From: Tropicimonas isoalkanivorans
Lineage (GTDB): Bacteria > Pseudomonadota > Alphaproteobacteria > Rhodobacterales > Rhodobacteraceae
NCBI RefSeq assembly: GCF_900112335.1
Contig: NZ_FOLG01000002.1
Span: 468,810-532,809 of the forward strand
Reading direction: 5' to 3'
Length of the DNA stretch: 64,000 nt
Shown: one piece after another, positions 33,520 through 41,355 of the stretch
Position numbering within the stretch: the stretch's first letter is position 1
Layout: each line of letters starts with the position of its first letter
Notes under the pieces: model-generated
Database searches by the model: none
Told to the model about the DNA's origin: nothing
What the model saw: only the letters and a program-made list of their open reading frames with translations
Translations under genes and position numbers: made by a program

Positions 33520-34536
33520 ATGCCTGCCAAAACCATTGTCCACCTCGTCGACGACACCACCGCCGGCGGTGTCACGCGCGTGATCGACTTCATGCTCGCG
33601 TCCCCGGAGATGGCCGGCCTCGGCCGGCATCGGGTGGTGGTCGTGCCGCGTGGCCGCTTCTCGGCTCCGGCGCTCGACGACGACATCATCGTCTCCCACT
33701 TGTCGGTAAGCTGGCGGAACCTGCCGCAACTGGTCGCTCTTCGCGCCCGCTACGCCGATCGCACGCTGATCCATGTGGAGCACAGCTATACCGCCGCGTT
33801 CACGGGGCTGAAGGTGCGCCACAGGCCACGGTTCTTCGCCCTGCTTCGAACGGCTTATTCGCTCTTCGACCGTCTCGTTGCGGTCAGCGAGGCGCAGGGG
33901 CGCTGGCTGTCGGAACGCGGGCTGGTCCGGCGCGAGGCGCTGGCGGTCATCCCCTCCTGCGTGGATCTCGCGCCCTTCCTGCGCATGCCGCCACGCTACG
34001 GGACGCCTCGGGTCATCGGTGCAATCGGGCGGTTCGACGAACAGAAGGGCTTCGACATCCTGATCCGGGCCTTTCGCGAGACAAGAAACCCCGACATCCG
34101 CCTGCACCTAATCGGCGACGGCGCGGACAGGGTGGCCCTGGAAGCTCTGGCTGCAGGGGACGACAGGATCTCCTTCCAATCGTTCAGTCCCGATCCCGCC
34201 AGCGTGATGAGCAAGCTCGACCTGATCGCCATGCCCTCGCGGTGGGAGGCTTATGGCCTCGTGGCCCTCGAGGCGCGCGCTGCCGGTCGGCCACTTCTGG
34301 TATCGCGGGTCGACGGACTGGAGGATCACGTGGCAGCCGGGGCCCGGGCCGTTTCGTCCAACACGGTCGAGAGTTGGCGGGAGGCGATCGCGCGGGCCGT
34401 GGAGGCCGGCCCGGCGCTGCACATTGGCACCGCTCGGGCGCGCGAGGAAGCGCAACGACGCCAGCGCGAGACGCCCCGGCTGTGGAACGCCCTGATCGAC
34501 GGAGCCCGCGGGGCGACGTCCCGCGACGCGGCATGA
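33520..34536 (+). CDS. GT4-type glycosyltransferase (GT-B fold)
   Basis: 338 residues: N-terminal domain with HLVDDTTAGGVTRVIDFML, which binds the acceptor, and a C-terminal group 1 domain with GAIGRFDEQKGFDILIRAF and the nucleotide-sugar motif MPSRWEAYGLVALEARAAGRPLL (read in parts; the E-x7-E pattern is present). A retaining sugar transfer onto the growing unit is expected. GAGGAG precedes the ATG. The stop overlaps the sulfotransferase start by ATGA. Confidence 0.88.
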   Translation: MPAKTIVHLVDDTTAGGVTRVIDFMLASPEMAGLGRHRVVVVPRGRFSAPALDDDIIVSHLSVSWRNLPQLVALRARYADRTLIHVEHSYTAAFTGLKVRHRPRFFALLRTAYSLFDRLVAVSEAQGRWLSERGLVRREALAVIPSCVDLAPFLRMPPRYGTPRVIGAIGRFDEQKGFDILIRAFRETRNPDIRLHLIGDGADRVALEALAAGDDRISFQSFSPDPASVMSKLDLIAMPSRWEAYGLVALEARAAGRPLLVSRVDGLEDHVAAGARAVSSNTVESWREAIARAVEAGPALHIGTARAREEAQRRQRETPRLWNALIDGARGATSRDAA

Positions 34537-35489
34537 GCGGCGCTGTAACGAGCCCGCGCATGGGACCCGATGTCATCGTCGCCGGGATGCCCAAGGCCGG
34601 AACCACCGCGCTTTGGGCAGCCATGGCGCGTCACCCGTCCGTCTTCATTCCCGAACACAAGGAGCCTGGCTATTTTGCCTTCGCGGGCACCGATGCGCGG
34701 CCGAAAGCGGGTCCGTTCGATCCGGACTATTTCGACAGGATCGTCACAGATCCTGGCGACTACGCCCGCCTCTTCGCCGGGGCCGGCGCGCGCCTTGGCC
34801 TGGACGCCTCTCCCGTCTACGCATTGGACCCGACCGCACCCGTTCGCATCGCGGCAGAGGTGCCTGATGCGAAGGTGCTGCTGATCTTGCGTGACCCGGT
34901 GCGGCGGGCGTTTTCCCAGTTCGCCCACCATGTCCGTGACGGATTGGAGACGACAGCCGATTTCGGCGAGGCGCTTGCTCGGGAAGGCGACCGCCTTGCG
35001 AATGGCTGGTCGCCCTTCTTCGGCTATGCCGCGGGCGGCCGCTATCGGCGGATCATATCCCGCTTCGAAGCGGCGGTCCCCGAAGATCGGCTTTGCGTTC
35101 TTTTTCATGAGGACATGGAGGACGACCCCGCGGCCACCCTCGCCCGTGTCGCGGCGTTTCTCGGGCTGGATGCCGGGCCGGAAGGCGCCCTCGACGAGCG
35201 GCACAACCTCGCCTCAGCTCAGGCCAACGCCGCCCGGTTCCCCGGCTTGCGCCGGATGCTGTCACACCCCGGAAAGGCGACCCGCGTAGTCTCGCGCCTG
35301 TTGCCGAAAGCCGGCCGACGGAGAGTGAAGGCGACGCTCGAGCGGATCAACGCAGGCCGCAGGCCGGTTCTGGACACGTACGTCGCGCGACAACTTGCCC
35401 GATCGCTGGAAGAGGATATCGCATGGGTCGAGCAACGGTTCGACCGCGACCTCGCCCACTGGCGCCACGATCAGGTGGCAGCGGCCTGA
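34533..35489 (+). CDS. PAPS-dependent sulfotransferase
   Basis: 318 residues with the two cofactor motifs of cytosolic-type sulfotransferases: the 5'-phosphosulfate loop VAGMPKAGTTALW (Lys21) and the 3'-phosphate motif LILRDPVRRAFSQFAHH. A late helix ARVAAFLGLD is also usual. It should transfer sulfate from PAPS to a sugar hydroxyl, so the exopolysaccharide is probably sulfated, a common trait of marine polymers. Coupled by ATGA to the GT4 gene. Its last 19 bases overlap, convergently, the end of the polymerase gene. Confidence 0.87.
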   Translation: MSGAVTSPRMGPDVIVAGMPKAGTTALWAAMARHPSVFIPEHKEPGYFAFAGTDARPKAGPFDPDYFDRIVTDPGDYARLFAGAGARLGLDASPVYALDPTAPVRIAAEVPDAKVLLILRDPVRRAFSQFAHHVRDGLETTADFGEALAREGDRLANGWSPFFGYAAGGRYRRIISRFEAAVPEDRLCVLFHEDMEDDPAATLARVAAFLGLDAGPEGALDERHNLASAQANAARFPGLRRMLSHPGKATRVVSRLLPKAGRRRVKATLERINAGRRPVLDTYVARQLARSLEEDIAWVEQRFDRDLAHWRHDQVAAA

Positions 35490-36790
35490 GACAGGCGGGT
35501 CGCGAGCCGCGCGAGCTGTTCGTCGGCCAGCTCGCGGGCGTGTATGCCCAGAACGAGCAGCCCGGGCCACATCATGTAGGCTTCGATCTCGACGTTCTCG
35601 CCCATCGACAGGAGGACCAACGTCATCACGATGCCGAGCGGCAACCGCCCGCGCGGCCCGCGCGCGGCGTCGAGCAGTGCCAGGCAGGTCTGCCACACGA
35701 GCGGAACGAGGAGTGCAAGGAACCCGACCAGACCCTTCACGAAAAGCAGCCCCCACCAGGTGTGATGGCTGCCGATGGGCATGTACTCGACCAAATGCGG
35801 CCCCGGTTGCACGGTGCCGTGTCCGAACCAGAAGGCCTCGTTCTCCCAGCGTTCGCCGGCAATGCGCTGGAGCGTTTCCCGCACCCGGGTGCTGTCGGCG
35901 CGCGCGCCCTTGAAGGCCGCCACCCCGTCATGAAGGCCGCGCAGGAGCGCGGGGCCGAGCACGGCCAGAGACGCGGCAAGCCCCGCCACCACCTGCCATG
36001 CCCAGCCGCGCAGGATCAGCGGCAACATCCGCGGGCCGATCGTGCAGGCGACGAGCCCCACCAGCCCCATCCGCGATTTCGACATCAGGATCATTGCCAC
36101 GCCCGCCGCGATCCCGGCGGCGCGCCATTTGCTGTCACGCTCCTCAAGGGCAAACAGCACCATCACCACCCCGAGCAGGGCGGCGAAGGGCGACCAAGGG
36201 GCGAAGAACTGCCAGCGCGGGGTCCAGCTGGCGGGATCGAACGTGTAAAAGTAGACGCTGAAGTACTCCGGCCCGGGCCCGCCCACGGCCTTGAGGGGCG
36301 AGGTGAAGATGCGCTCCGGAAGGCCCGCATAGGGCGCGACGGCAAGAATCGGCAGCAACGCCAGCGTCCAGACGCCCACGATGCATTGTCCGCGGGACAG
36401 GATCTCGCGGCGGATCGGCAGAATGGCACCGACAAGCGGGAAGAGCGCCATCAGCGCCCAGCCCTTGGCCCAGCCGATACTCGATTTGATCGTCTTCTTG
36501 AGACCCAGCCCCCAGTCGAGGTGCCCCACCCAGAGCGCCACCAGCATCACCAACATGCCGAATATCCACGCCCAGACGACCGGCGGGATCGCCCCGGTCG
36601 CGCGCAAGTCGGCCCGGATCGCCGGGCCGAGGTAGAGCGACAGCATTGCAAGTCCGCCAAGCGACCAGGCCAGAACCGGGCCGACAACGTAAAGCGCGCC
36701 CAGGAAATAGAACGGCCATGTCCAGGCGAGCGTGCGGAGCACCAGGGCCTCAGCCGGATTGGCGGGTTGGAGCGGGGCCGGCCGGTTCAT
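35471..36790 (-). CDS. O-antigen/exopolysaccharide polymerase (Wzy-like)
   Basis: 439 residues with about 11 membrane segments and a large periplasmic loop near 310-350 containing RWENEAFWFGHGTVQPGPH and the IGSHHTWWGLL motif seen in O-antigen ligase/polymerase (Wzy_C) proteins. It joins repeat units at the periplasmic face. It starts on an ATGA overlap with the chain-length protein gene upstream, the usual partner of Wzy. It is convergent with the sulfotransferase operon, overlapping it by 19 bases. Confidence 0.83.
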   Translation of the reverse strand: MNRPAPLQPANPAEALVLRTLAWTWPFYFLGALYVVGPVLAWSLGGLAMLSLYLGPAIRADLRATGAIPPVVWAWIFGMLVMLVALWVGHLDWGLGLKKTIKSSIGWAKGWALMALFPLVGAILPIRREILSRGQCIVGVWTLALLPILAVAPYAGLPERIFTSPLKAVGGPGPEYFSVYFYTFDPASWTPRWQFFAPWSPFAALLGVVMVLFALEERDSKWRAAGIAAGVAMILMSKSRMGLVGLVACTIGPRMLPLILRGWAWQVVAGLAASLAVLGPALLRGLHDGVAAFKGARADSTRVRETLQRIAGERWENEAFWFGHGTVQPGPHLVEYMPIGSHHTWWGLLFVKGLVGFLALLVPLVWQTCLALLDAARGPRGRLPLGIVMTLVLLSMGENVEIEAYMMWPGLLVLGIHARELADEQLARLATRLSQAAAT

Positions 36791-38268
36791 GCCGTCACCC
36801 CGGGGTCACCTTTGCCGGCCGCCAGCAGGCGGTCTATGAGGCGCCTGCGGATCCAGCCGAGCGTCAGCCCCATCAGCAGAAAGAGCGTCGCCGCGACACC
36901 CGCCGCGATGGCCAGCTTGCGCTTGGGCGACGAGGGCGCCTCGGGCAACGAGGGGTTTTCCAGAACCTGCACCAGCGGGTAGGACGCGAAAAGATCCACC
37001 TTGGACGTTTGGGATCGCGCCGTCGTGGAGGCGAAGACCGCCTCGGCGACGGAGAAGTCGCGCTGCAGGTCCTCCAGCCGCGCGGCCGGTTCGATGAGGT
37101 CGAGAACGCGGGCCTCCAATCCGGCAAGCTGCTGTTCCAGCGCGGCCAGTTCAGCCGCCTGCCCGGCACGCTCGCTGTCGTACTCCACCAGCCGTGCCAG
37201 CAACTCCGCCCGCCCGCCGACCGGCGAAAGGTCGAGCCGCGCCACCTCGGTCGCGGACATCCCGGTAATGCGGACGGCGGTGTCGAGCGCCCGCAGACGG
37301 GTGGCGTCCAGGCTCTCCCGCGCGGCCTTCAGGGAGGGGTGGTTCGGACCGTACCGTCCCTCCGCCTCGGCCACGCTCGCGGCATGCCGGCTCATCTCCT
37401 CGATGATCTGATTGAATTCGCTGTCGGCGTGCAGCTTCAGCGTCGCGGAGGCGGCCTCGGGGCTGACGGCGAGTGTCACCCTCAACGCCTCTGTTGCCTC
37501 GATCCGTTCCGTCAGCTCGCTGGAAAGCTGGGCGATCGTTCCGCGCAACACGTCGGTTTCCCGCACGAGTTCCTCGTATTGGCCGGCATTGATAAGCCCC
37601 GTCTCCCGCTGAAGTCGGCTGATTTCGCTGCGGGTCGCGGCAACGGAACGGCGGTATTCCTCCAGCGCCCCACGTCCGCCGTCCTCGCGCACCGTCAGTT
37701 CGTCGCTGCGAAGCGCGTCGACCTCCGAATAAAAGGCCACGAGCAGCGCATCGCCACGCGCCTGCGCGTCCGCGGGCGAATTGCCGGTCATTTCCACATG
37801 AATGAGGCCGGTCTGGTCGACCAGCGTCACCCGCGGTTCGCCGAAATCCGCCCGCACCATATCCAGCGTCGCGGCCGCGGCGTCCCGGATCCGGTCGGCC
37901 GCGAGAAGGCGCTTGTACGTCTCCGTGGGGCTTACGGAGCTGCTGGCGAAGGGCGAGTTGGCGAAGGAGGACGCTTGACCGATACGATCGAGATTGACGG
38001 ACGCGGAAGCCCCGGAGCCGGGCAGGATCAGCGACATAGACGAGGTGTATCGCAGCGGAGCGGTCTTCAGATACCCTGTGATTGGCGCCCAGACGAGGGA
38101 CGCGCCCAGCAGGAACAGGAAGGTGTAGCGCGGAAGCCGGCCGGCATCGTTGACCCGCCCACCGCGAAAGATGCGCGCGACTGACAGGTCCCGCAGTGGC
38201 ATGCGCAGGAACCTGAAGCGACGCGAGGGGGTGGCCGTCTCGGGTGGCAGGGCGGTGCAATCGGTCAT
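36787..38268 (-). CDS. Polysaccharide chain-length determinant (Wzz/GumC-like)
   Basis: 493 residues: a cytoplasmic N-terminus, one membrane helix near residue 50, a long periplasmic region with coiled-coil helices (about 200-410, Glu/Arg/Leu-rich) and a second helix near 450-470 (KRKLAIAAGVAATLFLLMG). A Pro-rich stretch (NPSLPEAPSSPKRK) precedes the second helix, as usual in Wzz. There is no fused tyrosine kinase, unlike Wzc, and none is seen elsewhere in the window. It sets polymer length with the polymerase encoded next. A palindromic site lies about 90 bases upstream of the start. Confidence 0.85.
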   Translation of the reverse strand: MTDCTALPPETATPSRRFRFLRMPLRDLSVARIFRGGRVNDAGRLPRYTFLFLLGASLVWAPITGYLKTAPLRYTSSMSLILPGSGASASVNLDRIGQASSFANSPFASSSVSPTETYKRLLAADRIRDAAAATLDMVRADFGEPRVTLVDQTGLIHVEMTGNSPADAQARGDALLVAFYSEVDALRSDELTVREDGGRGALEEYRRSVAATRSEISRLQRETGLINAGQYEELVRETDVLRGTIAQLSSELTERIEATEALRVTLAVSPEAASATLKLHADSEFNQIIEEMSRHAASVAEAEGRYGPNHPSLKAARESLDATRLRALDTAVRITGMSATEVARLDLSPVGGRAELLARLVEYDSERAGQAAELAALEQQLAGLEARVLDLIEPAARLEDLQRDFSVAEAVFASTTARSQTSKVDLFASYPLVQVLENPSLPEAPSSPKRKLAIAAGVAATLFLLMGLTLGWIRRRLIDRLLAAGKGDPGVTA

Positions 38269-38358
38269 GGCGGCTCTCCTTTGCCGCCAAATCTATCGTT
38301 ATGCGACCGTCACCGCTGCGCCGCCGAGGGATAGCCGTCAGGGCATCGGGAGACCGAC

Positions 38359-38374
38359 CTATCCTTTCGGATGG
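38359..38374. promoter_or_regulatory. Palindromic operator-like site (copy 2 of the EPS motif)
   Basis: CTATCC-TTTC-GGATGG, one mismatch from a perfect palindrome, preceded by GAC as in copy 4. It is upstream of the chain-length and polymerase operon and just beyond the stop of the LuxR-type regulator gene. Confidence 0.55.
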
Positions 38375-38382
38375 GGTGCGGC

Positions 38383-38997
38383 TCAGAAGAGACCCGCATC
38401 CTTTGCCACCATCGCAGCCTGGGTGCGGTTGGCCACACCAATCTTGCGGTAGAGCGTTTTGACGTGGAGCTTGACCGTCGGCTCCTGCACGTCGAGATCG
38501 CGGGCGATCTCCTTGTTGGACTTGCCCTGCGTCAGCCCCTCCAGCACCTGCAACTCGCGCCGAGACAGCTTGTCGGCCAGCGCGTTCTTCGGCGCTTCCA
38601 CCTCGGCGGTCATGAAGTCGAGGGGGGCATATTGTTCCCCCATCGCCATGAACCGCACCGCATTGACCAGGGACTTGGCCGAGAGCGTCTTTGGCAGAAA
38701 GCCGGCCGCGCCGAGAGCCAGAGCCTCTTCCGCCACATCCCGCGCCGCCATGCCCGATACGATCGCCACCCGTTGCCCCCGCCCGGCATCCATCGCGCGC
38801 TTCAATCCGTCCAGGCCGCTCATCCCCGGCATGTTGTAATCCAGCAGGACAAGATCGAAGCTATCGTCCCGATCTATGGCCTCCAGCGCCTCGTCGAGGG
38901 TGGAGGCGCTCGCGGTCTGAATGTCGCTCTCGTTTTCCAGGAAGGCCACGAGCGTGTCGCGGAGCAGGTCGTGATCGTCCGCAATCAGTATCTTCAT
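38383..38997 (-). CDS. LuxR/NarL-family response regulator
   Basis: 204 residues: receiver (MKILIADDHD at the start, phospho-acceptor Asp53 in LLDYNMPGMSG, Lys in FLPKTL) and a C-terminal LuxR-type helix-turn-helix (LSRRELQVLEGLTQGKSNKEIARDL, read in parts, then VQEPTVKLHVKTLYRKIGVANRTQA). The start at 38997 follows GGGAGG by six bases. It lies in the middle of the exopolysaccharide locus, and palindromes of the size these regulators bind lie in the promoter regions around it, including its own, so it is the probable controller. The hybrid kinase at 41356 with an Hpt domain is a likely phospho-donor. Confidence 0.92.
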   Translation of the reverse strand: MKILIADDHDLLRDTLVAFLENESDIQTASASTLDEALEAIDRDDSFDLVLLDYNMPGMSGLDGLKRAMDAGRGQRVAIVSGMAARDVAEEALALGAAGFLPKTLSAKSLVNAVRFMAMGEQYAPLDFMTAEVEAPKNALADKLSRRELQVLEGLTQGKSNKEIARDLDVQEPTVKLHVKTLYRKIGVANRTQAAMVAKDAGLF

Positions 38998-39068
38998 CTG
39001 CGCCTCCCGCCGTTCTGGCGAGGAAATCATAGCGTTACGCCATGTTTTGTCACGGGTGGAAACGGCGC

Positions 39069-39101
39069 CCATCCAAAGGGAGGACCTATCCCAAGGGAGT
39101 G
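39069..39101. promoter_or_regulatory. Tandem operator-like sites (copy 3 of the EPS motif)
   Basis: Two imperfect copies in tandem: CCATCC-AAAG-GGAGGA at 39069-39084 and CTATCC-CAAG-GGAGTG at 39086-39101, 17 bases apart. They lie between the divergent LuxR-type regulator gene and the WecG/TagA-sugar transferase gene, so could serve both promoters. Confidence 0.45.
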
Positions 39102-39270
39102 CGCCCCGTCACGCGTGGGCAGGACGACCTCACCTTCCGGATGGCGGCGAACTTCGGGCGGCGAGGCGGAGAGCCGTTGTTCCCCGCGCCCTCTCCGTCC
39201 GCTTCGTTGTCAGACGGGACGCCGGACGCAACCTTTCTGGGCAACCGAAACCCCGTTCACGGAGCGTCCG

Positions 39271-40680
39271 ATGACCCTCGCCATCTCCCCCCAAAGCTAT
39301 ATCTCACCCGCCCCTCAGCAGATCGCCCGCCCAGCCACAACGGCTGCGCCCAGTGTCGGAACCGTGCAGCTCTTTGGATTGGACGTCGCCGATGCCGATC
39401 CGGCCTCCGTCGTCCGCCGCCTGCTCGATGGCGGCAAGCGCCGGGTGGCATTCCTCAATGCCCATTGCGCCAATGTCCTATCGCGGGACAGCGCCTATGC
39501 CGAGGCGATGGCAACGGCGGACACGATCCTGCCGGACGGTATCGGCGTCGACCTGGCCGCACGGATGACCGGGCGGCGCCTGACGGCGAACCTCAACGGC
39601 ACGGATTTCACCCCTCGCCTCCTGCGCGAAGCGGCCCGGCGCGGGATGTCCGTCTACCTGATGGGCGCCGAACCGGGAGTTGCGGACAAGGCGGCCGATC
39701 GGCTGTGTCTCGACATCCCCGGCCTGCGCATTGCAGGCACGCGGGACGGCTATGCCGGTGCGGCCGATACCGACGCTGCGATTGCCGCGATCAATGCCTC
39801 CGGTGCCGACATCCTGATCGTCGCCATGGGGGTGCCCCGTCAGGATATATGGCTGGCCCAGAACGCCCACCGTCTTGCCCCGCGCCTGAGCCTCGGCGTC
39901 GGCGCCCTGTTTGACTTCCTGGCCGGCCGCGTCCGCCGGGCACCCGAAATTGTGCGTCGCTCCCGCATGGAATGGGCGTGGCGCCTGGCGATGGAGCCCC
40001 GGCGCATGGCCGGCCGCTACCTTGTCGGCAATGTCACCTTCATGGCGCGCGCTGCCCGCCATGCGATTGCGGCCGCAGACGGCAACGCCGCGATCAAGCG
40101 GTCCATGGACATAACGCTTGCGGGTACGGCGCTGCTGGCGCTCTCTCCGCTCCTGCTGTTGGCGGCTCTCGCCGTCAAGCTCAACAGCCGTGGGCCGGTG
40201 TTCTTCCGCCAGACCCGGATCGGGCGCGATGGACGGCCGTTCAAGATGTTGAAGTTCCGCTCCATGTACATCGACGCCGAGGCCCGCCGCGCCGCCCTGC
40301 TGGCCGGCTCCGACCGCGATGGCATCTTCTTCAAGTCCCGGCGCGATCCGCGCGTGACCCGCGTCGGCCGTTTTTTGCGCCGGTATTCCATCGACGAACT
40401 GCCGCAGATCATCAACATCGTGAAGGGCGAGATGTCGGTCGTGGGTCCGCGCCCCTCCCTCCCACAGGAAGTCGCGGCGTTTCCCGAGCGCGCCCATGGC
40501 CGTCTGTCGGTGCGCCCGGGTCTGACGGGCCTGTGGCAGGTCTCCGGGCGAGCCGAGATCGGGGCGGAGAAGATGTTCGACATGGACCTCGCCTACGTCG
40601 CCTCGCGGACCTGGCTCCTGGACATGGCCTTGATCCTGATGACGTTTCGCGCCGTCCTCGCCGGGCGCGGTGCCTACTGA
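39271..40680 (+). CDS. WecG/TagA-type glycosyltransferase fused to a polyprenyl-phosphate sugar transferase
   Basis: 469 residues. Residues 35-255 are a WecG/TagA/CpsF (GT26) domain: FLNAHCANVLSRD, LPDGIGVDLAARM, LNGTDFTPRLL with the conserved Asp, and VGALFDFLAGRVRRAP. Residues 270-469 are a bacterial sugar transferase: one membrane helix, RSMYIDAEARR, the KSRRDPRVTRVGRFLRRYSI segment, DELPQIINI, and GPRPSLPQEV. The second half should start the repeat unit by moving a sugar phosphate to undecaprenyl phosphate; the first could add the second sugar. Start at ATG 39271; the long upstream frame has no homology. Two operator-like sites lie upstream. Confidence 0.87.
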   Translation: MTLAISPQSYISPAPQQIARPATTAAPSVGTVQLFGLDVADADPASVVRRLLDGGKRRVAFLNAHCANVLSRDSAYAEAMATADTILPDGIGVDLAARMTGRRLTANLNGTDFTPRLLREAARRGMSVYLMGAEPGVADKAADRLCLDIPGLRIAGTRDGYAGAADTDAAIAAINASGADILIVAMGVPRQDIWLAQNAHRLAPRLSLGVGALFDFLAGRVRRAPEIVRRSRMEWAWRLAMEPRRMAGRYLVGNVTFMARAARHAIAAADGNAAIKRSMDITLAGTALLALSPLLLLAALAVKLNSRGPVFFRQTRIGRDGRPFKMLKFRSMYIDAEARRAALLAGSDRDGIFFKSRRDPRVTRVGRFLRRYSIDELPQIINIVKGEMSVVGPRPSLPQEVAAFPERAHGRLSVRPGLTGLWQVSGRAEIGAEKMFDMDLAYVASRTWLLDMALILMTFRAVLAGRGAY

Positions 40681-40710
40681 TCCGCGGCGGTACCACGCCG
40701 CCAGTCGGGC

Positions 40711-40732
40711 GACCTATCCGATCGTATAGGTC
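40711..40732. promoter_or_regulatory. Palindromic operator-like site (copy 4 of the EPS motif)
   Basis: The best extended copy: GACCTAT and ATAGGTC arms (40711-40717, 40726-40732) around CCGATCGT, 10 of 11 positions symmetrical. The core reads CTATCC-GATC-GTATAG. It lies about 80 bases before the periplasmic pterin-domain protein gene and 30 bases after the sugar transferase stop. Confidence 0.6.
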
Positions 40733-40809
40733 GCTATACCATTAACCCTCTGATCCGCTCGGTCCTCCATGGTATTGATTGAGCGGTCTGAACGCGAAGG
40801 GATGAGGAT

Positions 40810-41334
40810 ATGATTGCGACATTGGCCAGATTGACCGGAACAGCCACCCTCGCGGCGCTCGTGTCATGGCCCGGCACCGCCATCGCCGGGGAGCTTGCCC
40901 AACCCGAAGGCGAGGTCGTTCTTACGGTCAGCGGCAATATTTCGGAGACAAATGGCGACGGGGTCGCCCGGTTCGACATGGACATGCTCACCGCCCTGGA
41001 CGGCCGCACCATCGATACCACGACGATCTGGACGGATGGGGACCAGCAGTTCACGGGCGTCGGGCTGGACACGCTGCTCGATCACCTCGGGGTGGAGGGC
41101 GGAACGCTGGCGGCGACCGCGATCAACGACTATTCCGTCACGATACCCGTGGCCGATGCCACGCCCGACGGGCCGATCATTGCGTACAAGCTCAACGGAG
41201 AGGCCATGGGCATTCGCGACAAGGGGCCGCTTTGGGTGATCTATCCCTACGACGCCAACCCCGATTTCCAGTCCGAAACGATCTACGCACGCAGCATCTG
41301 GCAACTCGACCGGATCGAAGTGATGGCCGAATGA
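40810..41334 (+). CDS. Periplasmic molybdopterin-binding-like (SUOX-fold) protein
   Basis: 174 residues with a Sec signal peptide (cleavage near AIAGE, residue 26). The mature part resembles the small oxidoreductase molybdopterin-binding domain of the SUOX fold: VVLTVSGNIS, FDMDMLTALDGRTIDTTTIW, FTGVGLDTLLDHLGV and GPLWVIYPYD. The cysteine that ligates molybdenum in true enzymes is absent, so it is more likely a binding or sensory protein than an oxidase. It lies 21 bases before a hybrid kinase with a periplasmic domain and probably works with it as a sensor accessory. Confidence 0.75.
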   Translation: MIATLARLTGTATLAALVSWPGTAIAGELAQPEGEVVLTVSGNISETNGDGVARFDMDMLTALDGRTIDTTTIWTDGDQQFTGVGLDTLLDHLGVEGGTLAATAINDYSVTIPVADATPDGPIIAYKLNGEAMGIRDKGPLWVIYPYDANPDFQSETIYARSIWQLDRIEVMAE

Positions 41335-41355
41335 CGGGAGGGGGATCGTCCGAAA

